From an uncultured Massilia sp. (GTDB lineage: Bacteria; Pseudomonadota; Gammaproteobacteria; Burkholderiales; Burkholderiaceae): a stretch of DNA of 64,000 bases. The notes beneath the pieces were generated by a model that did not search any database, was not told the origin of the DNA, and saw nothing but the letters and a program-made list of their open reading frames with translations. The stretch covers positions 62,001 to 126,000 of the forward strand of contig CAMLMV010000017.1 of NCBI GenBank assembly GCA_946481275.1, read 5' to 3'. A program made the position numbers and the translations under genes. Below, one piece after another: positions 26,365 to 34,623 of this stretch (positions are counted from its first letter, which is position 1; each line of letters begins with the position of its first letter).

Positions 26365-27700
26365 AGCGACCGCGCCGAAGTCGCTGCTGCGCCGCCTGCT
26401 GGCCGGCTTCATGCTCGTCATGCTCGGCATCTGGCTGGCGGCGCTGGCCCACATCGTAAAGCAGGTCAAGATCGACAAGGTGCGCCAGACGGCGGCCGTC
26501 AACCGGGCCTGGACGCGCCAGATCATGCTCAACATGCAGTCGCTGCCGCCCGACCCGGCGGCACTGGCGCGCATCGGCCAGCGCATCGAAGACCTGCGCC
26601 TGGACATGTTCCGCGAGTTCGGCTATCCGACGCAGGCGCGCATCCGCGTCTGGCTGGGACGGCAGCTCGCGTACGATTCGGCGCCGGGCGCGCCGCTGGA
26701 CGACGGGTGGGCGCGCTGGACCGAACGCGACGCCACACGCGGCATCACGGTGGAGCGGCGCGAAAAGCCCGACAGCGACTGGGTGTTCACCCCGTCGGCC
26801 GCCAACTACCTGCTTTCTCCGCTCGTCTACAGCCTGCCGTTCATGCTGCTGCCGGCCTGGCTCATCGTGCGCCTGGGCCTGCGCCCGCTGCGCGCGGTGG
26901 CGCAGGCGCTCGAAGCCCGCAGCGCGGCGGAGCTGGCGCCGCTGCCGGCGTCGCCCTACCGCGAGCTGGCGCCCGTCGTCGACGCGGTGAACCGGCTGAT
27001 GCGGCGCCTGTCCGAGCGGCTGGCGCGCGAACACGAATTCCTCGCCGACGCCGCGCACGAGCTCAAGACGCCGCTGTCGGTCGTGCAGCTCAATGCCCAC
27101 CTGCTGGAAGGGGCCACCGACGCGGCCCAGCGGACCGAAGCCGGCACCGGCCTGCGCGAAGGCGTCGCGCGCGCCACGCACTCGGTGCACCAGCTGCTCG
27201 CCTACGAACGGGCACGCCAGGAACCGACGGACGCGCCGCTGCAGGACCAGGACCTGGCCGCGCTGCTGCGCGAACGCATCGCCGTGGCCGCCCCGCTGGC
27301 GCTGCAGCGCGGCATCGACATCGAATTGCGCGCAGCGTCCCCCGCCATCCTGCCGCTGCACCGCGAAAGCATGGCCGCCCTGCTCGACAACGTCGTCGGC
27401 AACGCGCTCAAGTATTCGCCCGACGGTGCGCGCGTGGACGTGTGCCTCGACGCCGGCCCGTGCATCACGGTGACGGACCAGGGCCCCGGCATCCCGCCCG
27501 CACTGCGCGCCCGCGTGTTCGAACGCTTCTACCGGGTGCCAGGCCAGGACCAGGCGGGCAGCGGCCTCGGTCTCGCGATCGCGGAACGGGCCGCGGCCCG
27601 CAACGGCGCCCGCATCGCGCTCGACGGCGGCCCCGACGGGCGCGGGCTGGCCGTGCGCATCGCGTTCAGCGACGCCGGCTGCGCTACCCCTTCGCCATGA
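26348..27700 (+). CDS. Sensor histidine kinase (QseC/TctE-like)
   Basis: 450 residues. ATG at 26348 overlaps the response regulator by 17 bp. TM1 is LLAGFMLVMLGIWLAALAHI and TM2 is about PLVYSLPFMLLPAWLIVRLGL, enclosing a short periplasmic sensor of about 120 residues. HAMP-like linker, then phosphoacceptor H237 in LADAAHELKTPLS, N-box NVVGNALKYSP, G1 DQGPGIPP, F-box ERFYR and G2 GSGLGLAIAERAA. It phosphorylates the adjacent regulator. The small periplasmic domain resembles the 2CSK_N type found in QseC and TctE. It converges with the DUF4287 gene, overlapping by 17 bp. Confidence 0.9.
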   Translation: MTATARATAPKSLLRRLLAGFMLVMLGIWLAALAHIVKQVKIDKVRQTAAVNRAWTRQIMLNMQSLPPDPAALARIGQRIEDLRLDMFREFGYPTQARIRVWLGRQLAYDSAPGAPLDDGWARWTERDATRGITVERREKPDSDWVFTPSAANYLLSPLVYSLPFMLLPAWLIVRLGLRPLRAVAQALEARSAAELAPLPASPYRELAPVVDAVNRLMRRLSERLAREHEFLADAAHELKTPLSVVQLNAHLLEGATDAAQRTEAGTGLREGVARATHSVHQLLAYERARQEPTDAPLQDQDLAALLRERIAVAAPLALQRGIDIELRAASPAILPLHRESMAALLDNVVGNALKYSPDGARVDVCLDAGPCITVTDQGPGIPPALRARVFERFYRVPGQDQAGSGLGLAIAERAAARNGARIALDGGPDGRGLAVRIAFSDAGCATPSP

Positions 27701-27893
27701 ACGCCGCGACCAGCGCATTGGCGTGACCGTGGCCGAGCTGGTGCCCGGTCTTGAGGTGGTTGACCAGTTCCATGTGCTTGCGCGGGCCCGCCTGCTCCAG
27801 GACCTGCATCCAGTGCGCGATCGGCTTGCCGTACTTCTTTTCGATGGAGGGGAAGTACGAGGCGGGGCCTTTTACGGTGTCTTGCGTTGCCAT
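27684..27893 (-). CDS. DUF4287 domain-containing small protein
   Basis: 69 residues. MATQDTVKGPASYFPSIEKK, then YGKPIAHWMQVL, HMELVNHLKTGHQLGHGHAN and ALVAAFM form the helical DUF4287 pattern, a small domain found alone or fused to DUF5655 in many soil bacteria. ATG at 27893 with GGAAC-like sequence upstream. Codon use matches the neighbours and the motif is distinctive, so it is a real gene despite its size. Function unknown. The tail overlaps the kinase gene. Confidence 0.8.
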   Translation of the reverse strand: MATQDTVKGPASYFPSIEKKYGKPIAHWMQVLEQAGPRKHMELVNHLKTGHQLGHGHANALVAAFMAKG

Positions 27894-27994
27894 GTCGGTT
27901 CCTTTCAGTCGTTGATGGATCGTGCTGCCTGACGACGACGAACGAGGGCAGCGTATTTCGACATGCTATATTGGCCGGGCTCCGCTTCCTCACC

Positions 27995-29740
27995 ATGAAC
28001 GTTTCTTCACCCGATCGCCTGTGCACGCGGCTCGCGCTGCTGCTGCGCGCCAATGCCATCCTGCTATGGGCGGCGCTGGTCGGCTGCGCCGGCGCGCTGG
28101 CGACGCTCCTCTTCCGCGACGGTCTCACGCTGCTGCAGGCGCTGCTGTTCGGCCGCAGCGGCTCGTTCGTCGACATCGCGACCGCACTGCCCTGGCAGGC
28201 GCGCCTGCTGATGCCATGCGCGGGCGGCCTGCTGGCCGGCTGCGTGCTGGTGCTGGCACGCCGCCATGCCGGCGGTGCGCGGGCGGACTACATGGAAGTG
28301 GTGGCCGTCGGCGACGGCAAGGTGCCGGTGCGGCTTACGCTCGTGAACAGCGTATCGTCGCTGCTGTCGATCGCGTCCGGCGGCTCGATCGGCCGCGAAG
28401 GCTCGATGATCCAGCTGGCGGCGATGAGCGCGTCCGTCGTCGGCCGCATCGCCCGTTTCAATACCGAGCGCCTGCGTCTGCTCGTGGCGTGCGGCGCGGC
28501 GGCCGGCATCGCGGCAGCCTATAACGCGCCTATCGCCAGCGCGTTCTTCGTCACCGAGATCATCCTGGGTGCCATCACGATGAACAGCCTCGGGCCGATC
28601 ATGGTCGCCGCCGTCGTCGCCAACATCACCATGCGCCGCCTGCCCGGCTATCACCCGACGTACGAGATGCCCGCGTTCGCGCCCATCGCCAACCTGGAGG
28701 TGGTGTGGTTCGTCGCGCTGGGCGTGCTCGCGGGGCTGATCGCGCCGGCCTTCCTGGTCGCGCTGCAGCGCACGCGCGGCCTGTTCGCCCGAAGCGGCCT
28801 GCCGCTGCCGCTGCGGCTCGCGCTCGGCGGCCTGGGCGTGGGCGCCATCTCGATCTGGGTGCCGCAGGTCTGGGGCAACGGCTACAGCGTGGTGAACGCG
28901 CTGCTGCACCAGTCCTGGCTGTGGCAGGCCGTGCTCGTGGTCCTCGTCTGCAAGATCGCGGCGACGCTGCTCACCAGCGGATCCGGCGCCATCGGCGGCA
29001 TCTTCACGCCCACGCTGTTCGTCGGCGCGGCCGTCGGCCATTTGTTCGCGCTGGTGCCGCAGGCGTTGACGCCGGAAACGGCCGCCGCGCCGGCCGCGTT
29101 CGTCGCCGTCGGCATGGGCGCCCTGCTGGCCGCTGCCACGAGCGCGCCGCTGATGGCGATCCTGATGATCTTCGAGATGACGCTCAGCTATGCGTTGATG
29201 CTGCCGCTGATGCTGGCCTGCGTCGTCGCCTTTGCCGTCGCGCGGGCCGTGAACGGGCCGTCGATGTACGAGATCACGGCGCGCCGCGCAGCCGACGAGC
29301 AGGAACGCGAACGCCTGCGCACGATCCGGATGCAGGAACTGATCCGCCCCGCCGATACCGTCCTGCCGCTGGATGCCCCGGTCGCGCAGGCCGCTGCGCT
29401 GTTCCGCCAGCATCCCGTGAAATACCTCTATCTCGTCGATGACGCCCGGCGCTACCGCGGCGTGGTGGCCCTGCATGACGTCGCCGCCCTGTACCAGCAG
29501 AACGAGGCATCCGCACGCACCTGCGCCGACCTCGCGCGGCCCGACGCCCTGCCCCTCGTCACGGCCGACATGGGCCTGGACGACGCGCTGCGCCAGTTCA
29601 TGCGCCACTTCGGCGAGCGGCTACCGGCCGTGCGCAGCGCGCTCGACCCCGAGCTGCTCGGCGCCGTGCACAAGACGGATGTGCTGGATGCGTATGTCAG
29701 GCTGAATCGGGCGCCGCTGGGGACGCAACAGGAAACGTAA
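27995..29740 (+). CDS. ClC-type chloride channel/antiporter with CBS pair
   Basis: 581 residues. ATG at 27995 chosen for its position before the first helix; an upstream in-frame extension is unlikely. Family signatures: GSIGREGSMIQLAA (the GxxGREG selectivity segment, with Ser after G where Pro is more usual), ACGAAAGIAAAYNAPIASAFF, and GSGAIGGIFTPTLFVGAAVG. A gating-type Glu is present in GREGS. From about residue 450 two CBS-like domains follow (LPLDAPVAQAAALFRQHPVKYLYLVDD and a second, weaker one). It moves chloride or exchanges chloride for protons in the inner membrane. It stands alone, 63 nt before the GH28-like start. Confidence 0.9.
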   Translation: MNVSSPDRLCTRLALLLRANAILLWAALVGCAGALATLLFRDGLTLLQALLFGRSGSFVDIATALPWQARLLMPCAGGLLAGCVLVLARRHAGGARADYMEVVAVGDGKVPVRLTLVNSVSSLLSIASGGSIGREGSMIQLAAMSASVVGRIARFNTERLRLLVACGAAAGIAAAYNAPIASAFFVTEIILGAITMNSLGPIMVAAVVANITMRRLPGYHPTYEMPAFAPIANLEVVWFVALGVLAGLIAPAFLVALQRTRGLFARSGLPLPLRLALGGLGVGAISIWVPQVWGNGYSVVNALLHQSWLWQAVLVVLVCKIAATLLTSGSGAIGGIFTPTLFVGAAVGHLFALVPQALTPETAAAPAAFVAVGMGALLAAATSAPLMAILMIFEMTLSYALMLPLMLACVVAFAVARAVNGPSMYEITARRAADEQERERLRTIRMQELIRPADTVLPLDAPVAQAAALFRQHPVKYLYLVDDARRYRGVVALHDVAALYQQNEASARTCADLARPDALPLVTADMGLDDALRQFMRHFGERLPAVRSALDPELLGAVHKTDVLDAYVRLNRAPLGTQQET

Positions 29741-29803
29741 TTGCGTTTCAACCTTGAGATCGATAACATCACGGGACCGCCACCTTCTCCCGGATATCGA
29801 CTC

Positions 29804-31411
29804 ATGGACATGCTTTCCCGCCGTCGTTTGCTTGGTTCAGCCGCCCGACTGGCGGCATCGCTTCCCGTCGTCCTTGGCGGCGGGTTCGGTGGCAGCGCGC
29901 AAGCGCACAGCACGGCGCGCCACGACGTGCGCGACTACGGCGCGCGCGGCGACGGCGGAACGGTCGATTCGGACGCCATCAACGCCGCCATCGAGGCGGC
30001 CGCAAAGGCCGGCGGCGGCACCGTTCATGTCCCTCCCGGGCGGTATCTGTCGGCATCGATCCGGCTGCGCAGCCGCGTCACGCTGCATCTGGAGGCGGGT
30101 GCCGTGATCGAGGCGGTCGACTGGAAGGTCGCCCGCTACGATCTGCCGGAACCGAACGAGGCGGGTGGGAACTACCAGGACTTCGGCCACAGCCACTGGA
30201 AGAACAGCCTGATCTGGGGCATCGGCCTGGACAGCGTGGCGATCACCGGCACCGGCTGCATCGATGGCAAGGGACTGAACCCGGGCTACCGGAGGCTGCC
30301 CGACGGGAGCATCCGCTACGACGCGGACGGCGGGCCGGGCGAAGGCAACAAGGCGATCTCGCTACGCGAATGCAATAACGTCCTGCTGCGCGACTTCGGC
30401 ATCCTGAGGGGAGGCCATTTCGGCATCCTGGCGACCGGATGCACCAACGTGACCGTCGATAACCTCCGTATCGATACCAACCGCGACGGCATGGACATCG
30501 ATTGCTGCAGCAACGTGCGCATTTCCCGGTGCAGCGTCAATTCGCCCTGGGATGACGGCATCTGCCTGAAGGCGTCGTATGCACTGGGCAGGGTCGCGGC
30601 CTGCGACAACATCACGATTTCGGATTGCTACCTGGCCGGGAATTTCGACGTCGGCACCTTGCTGGACGGGACATTCAAGCGCAGCGCGCCCGACTACCAC
30701 TCGGGCCGCGTCGGGCGGATCAAGCTGGGCACGGAATCGAACGGCGACTTCAGGAACATCACGATCACCAACTGCGTTTTCGACGATTGCCGCGGCCTCG
30801 CCATCGAAAGCGTGGACGGTTCGCACATCGAAGACCTCGCGATTTCCAACATCACCATGCGCAAGGTGGCCAACGATCCGATCTTCATCTACCTCGGCGC
30901 GCGCCTGCGCGGACCGGATGCGCCGCCGATCGGCTCCATCCGGCGCGTCAACATCAGCAATATCGTCGTCTCGGCCGCCCAGGCGGGTTTCACCAGCACG
31001 ATCAGCGGCTTGCCCGGTCATCCGGTCGAGGACATCCACTTGTCGAACCTGCGCGTGCACGTCGAAGGCGGCGGCGCGGCCCTGCTCCGCGACGTGGTCC
31101 CGCTGGAAAAGCCGACCGCGTATCCCGAGCCAGGCATGTTCGGGCCCTGCCCGGCCTATGGCCTGTACGTGCGCCATGCGGCGGGCATCGACGTCGACCA
31201 TGTCACGGTGACGTATGCCCGGCCCGACGCGCGTGCCGCCTTCGTGCTGGACGACGTGCGGGACGCCGTCTTCAGTGCGGTCAACGCCCAGCCGGGCAGC
31301 GGCGGCGCGGCGCCGTTCGACCTGCGGTCGGTGACGGACTTCACGGTACGCGGCGCGCGCAGGGTCAAGGACCAGCACGTTCCCGACAGCGGGAAGCGGA
31401 AGCGCGTCTGA
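29804..31411 (+). CDS. Tat-exported GH28-like (polygalacturonase-type) beta-helix protein
   Basis: 535 residues. ATG at 29804 gives MDMLSRRRLLGSAARLAASL, a twin-arginine signal. The mature part starts HDVRDYGARGDGGTVDSDAI, then beta-helix repeats with NISNI/ITITNC-type turns. GH28-like segments are GTGCIDGKG, RDGMDIDCCSNVRISRCSV and SPWDDGICLKAS; the last resembles the D-D catalytic region of polygalacturonases (DDxIxxK). EDIHLSNLRVHVEGGG lies near the end. It probably hydrolyses or binds a uronic-acid polymer in the periplasm. No neighbour on the same strand forms an operon with it; the next gene is convergent. Confidence 0.82.
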   Translation: MDMLSRRRLLGSAARLAASLPVVLGGGFGGSAQAHSTARHDVRDYGARGDGGTVDSDAINAAIEAAAKAGGGTVHVPPGRYLSASIRLRSRVTLHLEAGAVIEAVDWKVARYDLPEPNEAGGNYQDFGHSHWKNSLIWGIGLDSVAITGTGCIDGKGLNPGYRRLPDGSIRYDADGGPGEGNKAISLRECNNVLLRDFGILRGGHFGILATGCTNVTVDNLRIDTNRDGMDIDCCSNVRISRCSVNSPWDDGICLKASYALGRVAACDNITISDCYLAGNFDVGTLLDGTFKRSAPDYHSGRVGRIKLGTESNGDFRNITITNCVFDDCRGLAIESVDGSHIEDLAISNITMRKVANDPIFIYLGARLRGPDAPPIGSIRRVNISNIVVSAAQAGFTSTISGLPGHPVEDIHLSNLRVHVEGGGAALLRDVVPLEKPTAYPEPGMFGPCPAYGLYVRHAAGIDVDHVTVTYARPDARAAFVLDDVRDAVFSAVNAQPGSGGAAPFDLRSVTDFTVRGARRVKDQHVPDSGKRKRV

Positions 31412-31412
31412 T

Positions 31413-32090
31413 TCAGTAGGCCAGCGACCCCTCCAGGGCGGTCTGCACGAGCGCATCGATCTCGCCGGTGATGTTGGTCATCGTGCTCGCCACCACGGCG
31501 AACTCCCTGCCGACCGGGCCCGCGCGCGCGGCGACGATCTGGGCGTTGAAGGCGACCATGCGCGCCTCCCGCGCGATGGTCTTGATGTCGCCCATCAATT
31601 CGTGCATCTGCCGGCGCTGCTGGAGCGCGTGGCGCTTGGATTGCTCCTCGTACACGAGAGTCAGGGTGTTGAGCACGCTGAGCAGCGGCGTCGCGCTGCG
31701 CACCAGCTCGTCGAGCAGCCCGGGCGCGCGCCGCGACGTCGTGCCGATGGCGTCCAGCGTACTCCCGGCCAGTGCGATGAACTCGCGAATGATCTGGTCG
31801 CCCCGCATCGTGCCGAAATAGGCGTCGCGCAGTTGCTGGCAAAAAATGCCCGGCAGCCCCTGCTTGCCCTCCACGAGCGTGAGATGCGCATCCCTGAAGG
31901 CGGCCAGCGTGTCGCGCGCGGTCTTGTCCGCGCCGTCATGGCCGAGCGAGGCCAGCACCGAATACAGCACCACCCGCTGGGATGTGAAGCGGCGCCGGCC
32001 GGACAGGTTGATCAGGGCGCCGAACACGTCGCCGGACAGTTTGACGTCGGGCTGGACGGTGGAGTGGGTGGGGAGAGTTTCTGCGTGCAT
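31413..32090 (-). CDS. Soluble chemoreceptor-like protein with PilJ-type N-terminal domain
   Basis: 225 residues, no membrane span or signal. ATG at 32090 (MHAETLPTHSTVQPDVKL). Residues about 20-150 resemble the type IV pili chemotaxis transducer N-domain (ALINLSGRRRFTSQRVVL matches the INLAGRQRMLSQR pattern of PilJ). Near the C-terminus EARMVAFNAQIVAARAGPVG then REFAVVASTM matches the hairpin tip of methyl-accepting chemotaxis proteins that binds CheA/CheW. The protein ends about 20 residues later, so the returning half of the hairpin is missing. It may join a chemosensory array or be a decayed receptor. It faces away from the AbiE-like operon. Confidence 0.65.
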   Translation of the reverse strand: MHAETLPTHSTVQPDVKLSGDVFGALINLSGRRRFTSQRVVLYSVLASLGHDGADKTARDTLAAFRDAHLTLVEGKQGLPGIFCQQLRDAYFGTMRGDQIIREFIALAGSTLDAIGTTSRRAPGLLDELVRSATPLLSVLNTLTLVYEEQSKRHALQQRRQMHELMGDIKTIAREARMVAFNAQIVAARAGPVGREFAVVASTMTNITGEIDALVQTALEGSLAY

Positions 32091-32284
32091 CCTGGGCTCC
32101 GATCGGTTTGACCGCCGGCGGCGGCTGATGCGGGAGTTGATGCAGGTTTTATGCCAGCTTGATTCATGGCTGGTGTCGTTACATGCACTAACTTGAATCA
32201 AACTAGCGTGATGACTTGCACCTGGGGCGTGAGGACAGCCCGAATAATGGGCAGGTCGTGCGGGGCGCTTGTTCAGGATTTTTC

Positions 32285-32305
32285 TTGTTCACGTAACGTG
32301 AACAA
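32285..32305. promoter_or_regulatory. Operator-like palindrome 1 of the AbiE-like operon
   Basis: Perfect 10-bp arms TTGTTCACGT and ACGTGAACAA about a single central A, 74 bp before the first gene. AbiEi antitoxins are known to repress their own operon by binding two inverted repeats, which fits this two-site layout. Confidence 0.7.
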
Positions 32306-32385
32306 CCTAAAAATATGAACATCCGGTATACTTGTTCATATCTTGGCCATGTTCACGTAACGTGAACGCTAAAAAACTATGAACA
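32286..32385. repeat. Direct duplication of a 36-nt promoter segment before the AbiE-like operon
   Basis: Segments 32286-32321 and 32350-32385 are the same length and differ at 6 of 36 positions. Both hold the palindrome GTTCACGTAACGTGAAC and end TATGAACA. In the second copy that ATG is the start codon of the downstream gene. The first copy opens a 16-residue reading frame, MNIRYTCSYLGHVHVT (32315-32365), ending inside the second palindrome. Confidence 0.75.
32351..32367. promoter_or_regulatory. Operator-like palindrome 2 of the AbiE-like operon
   Basis: GTTCACGTAACGTGAAC, perfect 8-bp arms, 11 bp before the start codon and 66 bp from palindrome 1 (about six helical turns, hence the same DNA face). 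A looser TATGAACA-N11-TGTTCATA inverted pair (32314-32340) lies between the two. Confidence 0.7.
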
Positions 32386-33425
32386 ACCTGTTTGTATCTG
32401 GGGGTAAAGCCGCATTCGTGGCGAGCGCCCTTGATGCACTGCACGATTCGACAAGCATTCAGGGCGAAGTCATCGATACTCCAAATGACGATACCGATGC
32501 TGCGGTCGCCCTTACGATCAATGGTCGAAAGTTACGATACGATTGCGAAATCAAGAAAAAGGTCGATCGCTATGCGCTGCCACTTCATCTGCTGAACAGA
32601 CTCGGCAATACGCAGAGCACACTGCTGGTCAGTTCCCCACTCAGTCCTGATATGGCGAACCGTTGCCGCGACATCGGTCTGCAGTTCATTGATACGGCGG
32701 GAAATGCCTACATTAATGACGGTGCGGGAATCTATGTCTATGTGACCGGCCGACGCGGTCATGCCGAACTCCTGCCTCTGGTGAGCAATACGATGACGCC
32801 AGCGGTACTCAGGTTGATGTTTGCAGCCCTGGCCGAGCCCGCACTGCTCAACGCCCCCTACCGGGATATCTCGAGCAAGGCACGGATATCGACCGGCGCC
32901 ATTGGCAAGGCATTCGAAACCCTGGAATCACGCGAGTTGATCGGTTCTGCGGCCAACGGGAAACGCATGATCCGCACGCCTGAATTGTTTTTAAACGAGT
33001 GGGCCAGTGGTTATGCCGGCAGGCTCAAGCCCAAGCTCAGAAAACACCGATTCGCGACCGACAATTTCGATCACTTCCTCAACTGGGTTCCCGGCCTCCG
33101 GCTTGCAGCATACGGCGGCGAGCAGGCAGCCATGTACATGACCGGCCACCTCAAACCCGAGGCGTGCACGATCTATGTCGACATGGATGACCCACATGCG
33201 CTCAAGGACATCGTCAAGAATTTTCGCTTGCGCGCAGATCCACAAGGCCGTATTGAAGTCGTCGAGATGTTCTGGAACCCGGACGACTTCACCAAGTGGT
33301 TTCCGACGGTACCGCCACACCTCGTCTACGCGGACCTGATGGCGAGCCACGATTCACGCAACATTACCGTAGCACGCGAGCTCGCGCCCGACATCATCCA
33401 GTATGTACACGATACGACCCGATAA
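32379..33425 (+). CDS. AbiEi-like antitoxin/transcriptional regulator (type IV TA family)
   Basis: 348 residues, cytoplasmic. ATG at 32379. The N-terminal third has YDCEIKKKVDRYALPLHLL then LLVSSPLSPDMANRCRDIGL and FIDTAGNAYIND, a pattern seen in AbiEi-family antitoxins of the COG4861 type. A winged helix-turn-helix follows at about 135-190 (APYRDISSKARISTGAIGKA, FETLESRELI). The C-terminal part (GLRLAAYGGEQAAMYMTGHL) is the likely antitoxin domain. It overlaps the next gene by 23 bp. The two palindromes just upstream suggest self-repression. Base composition is less GC-rich than the neighbours (27 of 60 bases at 32521-32580), suggesting transfer. Family assignment is by motif only. Confidence 0.72.
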   Translation: MNNLFVSGGKAAFVASALDALHDSTSIQGEVIDTPNDDTDAAVALTINGRKLRYDCEIKKKVDRYALPLHLLNRLGNTQSTLLVSSPLSPDMANRCRDIGLQFIDTAGNAYINDGAGIYVYVTGRRGHAELLPLVSNTMTPAVLRLMFAALAEPALLNAPYRDISSKARISTGAIGKAFETLESRELIGSAANGKRMIRTPELFLNEWASGYAGRLKPKLRKHRFATDNFDHFLNWVPGLRLAAYGGEQAAMYMTGHLKPEACTIYVDMDDPHALKDIVKNFRLRADPQGRIEVVEMFWNPDDFTKWFPTVPPHLVYADLMASHDSRNITVARELAPDIIQYVHDTTR

Positions 33426-34248
33426 ACCCCTCAATCCGATCCTTCTCGAGATCCTGTCCACGGTTCAGACGGTAACGGAAGAGCTCGACTGTGACTACCT
33501 GCTTGTTGGCGCGACCGCACGCGATATGCTGATGACGCATGTGTTCGGCCTCGACACCCGGCGGGCGACTCATGATGTCGACTTCGCCATCGCACTCGAC
33601 CACTGGGAACGTTTTCACGCACTAAAAGCCGCTCTCGTGGCCACCGGCAGCTTCGTACCGGCCGCAGACAAGGTGCATCTATTGCATTACAAGCCCACGG
33701 AACACGGCAACGCGTTTCCGCTGGATCTGATTCCTTTCGGTGGCGTGGAACAGGAAGCACATCGCATTTCCTGGCCACCCGACATGAACGTCGTCATGAG
33801 CGTCATGGGATATGCCGAAGCATTGGCATCGGCACTGGACGTGGAAGCACGTAACGGCCTTGTCATCCGGGTCGTATCGATTCCAGCGCTTGCCGCACTC
33901 AAACTGCTGGCATGGGACGACCGGGGTCTGCACGATAACAAGGATGCCCAGGACCTTCTTTTCCTTCTCCAGCACTACCACGAAGCAGGAAATGGTGACC
34001 GCATGTATGAGGATGCATTCGAATTGCTCGAAGCCGCCGGATTCGACTTGCCTCTGGCTGGCGCCAGCCTGCTCGGCCATGACACGCGTGTCATCTTGCA
34101 CGACGATTCATTGCACGCCCTGCTCGCCATCCTGGCCGATCCGCGCAAACGCGACCGCCTTCTCGTCCACATGACCCGCTCTACCGGCATCGAATCCGAT
34201 ATGGTGGAAAAGCTGCTGAGCCAGTTCGAGATCGGCCTTCAACTCTAA
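33403..34248 (+). CDS. Nucleotidyltransferase, AbiEii/AbiGii-toxin-like
   Basis: 281 residues. Nucleotidyltransferase motif I is DYLLVGATARDMLM and the metal-binding motif is THDVDFAI (DxD), the pol-beta-like core shared by MNT and AbiEii toxins. Later segments LDLIPFGGVE (third Asp) and IPALAALKLLAWDDR then KDAQDLLFLL match the COG4914/AbiEii helical region that contacts substrate. AbiEii toxins of related systems modify tRNA or bind GTP, and neutralisation is non-contact (type IV). The start overlaps the antitoxin gene by 23 bp, as expected for a coupled pair. The tail overlaps the convergent monooxygenase-fold gene by 4 bp. Activity untested. Confidence 0.75.
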   Translation: MYTIRPDKPLNPILLEILSTVQTVTEELDCDYLLVGATARDMLMTHVFGLDTRRATHDVDFAIALDHWERFHALKAALVATGSFVPAADKVHLLHYKPTEHGNAFPLDLIPFGGVEQEAHRISWPPDMNVVMSVMGYAEALASALDVEARNGLVIRVVSIPALAALKLLAWDDRGLHDNKDAQDLLFLLQHYHEAGNGDRMYEDAFELLEAAGFDLPLAGASLLGHDTRVILHDDSLHALLAILADPRKRDRLLVHMTRSTGIESDMVEKLLSQFEIGLQL

Positions 34249-34547
34249 CTGCTCAGCACTTTCGTCCGCTCGTAATGCCGCATCTCGTCAAGATCGCCCA
34301 CGAACGGCCGGACACTCGCAAAGAACTCCCGAAACTCGGCACTCTTGCGGAAACCATTCATATGCCCCTCGACCGAATCCCACTCGATCCGCAAAATGAA
34401 CGACGTCGGCTCTTCCGTACACCGGCTCAGCTCGAAGCCGAGACAATGGCTGGACTTGCGTAGCGCCTCGCCCGCCGTCGCATAAGCGGCAATGAACTGG
34501 TCGGCCTGGTCGGCCGGTATCTTGTAGCGGACATATTCGATCACCAT
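34245..34547 (-). CDS. Antibiotic biosynthesis monooxygenase-fold (ABM) protein
   Basis: 100 residues. MVIEYVRYKIPADQADQFIA, ALRKSSHCLGFELSRCTEEP, SFILRIEWDSVEGHM and FREFFASVRPFV give the ferredoxin-like dimeric ABM pattern, used by quinol monooxygenases, haem-degrading IsdG-type enzymes and many unassigned proteins. The conserved W and the H pairs in HMN/MRHYE are present. ATG at 34547 after AGGAGA. It follows the ssb terminator on the minus strand, so it is probably a separate unit. Exact chemistry unknown. Confidence 0.75.
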   Translation of the reverse strand: MVIEYVRYKIPADQADQFIAAYATAGEALRKSSHCLGFELSRCTEEPTSFILRIEWDSVEGHMNGFRKSAEFREFFASVRPFVGDLDEMRHYERTKVLSS

Positions 34548-34567
34548 CGCGGTCTCCTGTAATAGAA

Positions 34568-34599
34568 AAAGCCCGCTGTTCTTGCGAAGAGCGGGCTTT
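34568..34599 (-). terminator. Rho-independent terminator of ssb
   Basis: AAAGCCCGCT and AGCGGGCTTT pair perfectly over 10 bp with a 12-nt loop. On the minus strand the stem runs into TTTTTC. It lies 25 nt after the ssb stop. Confidence 0.85.
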
Positions 34600-34623
34600 C
34601 GTCAGCGGAAAACGGATTCCAGT

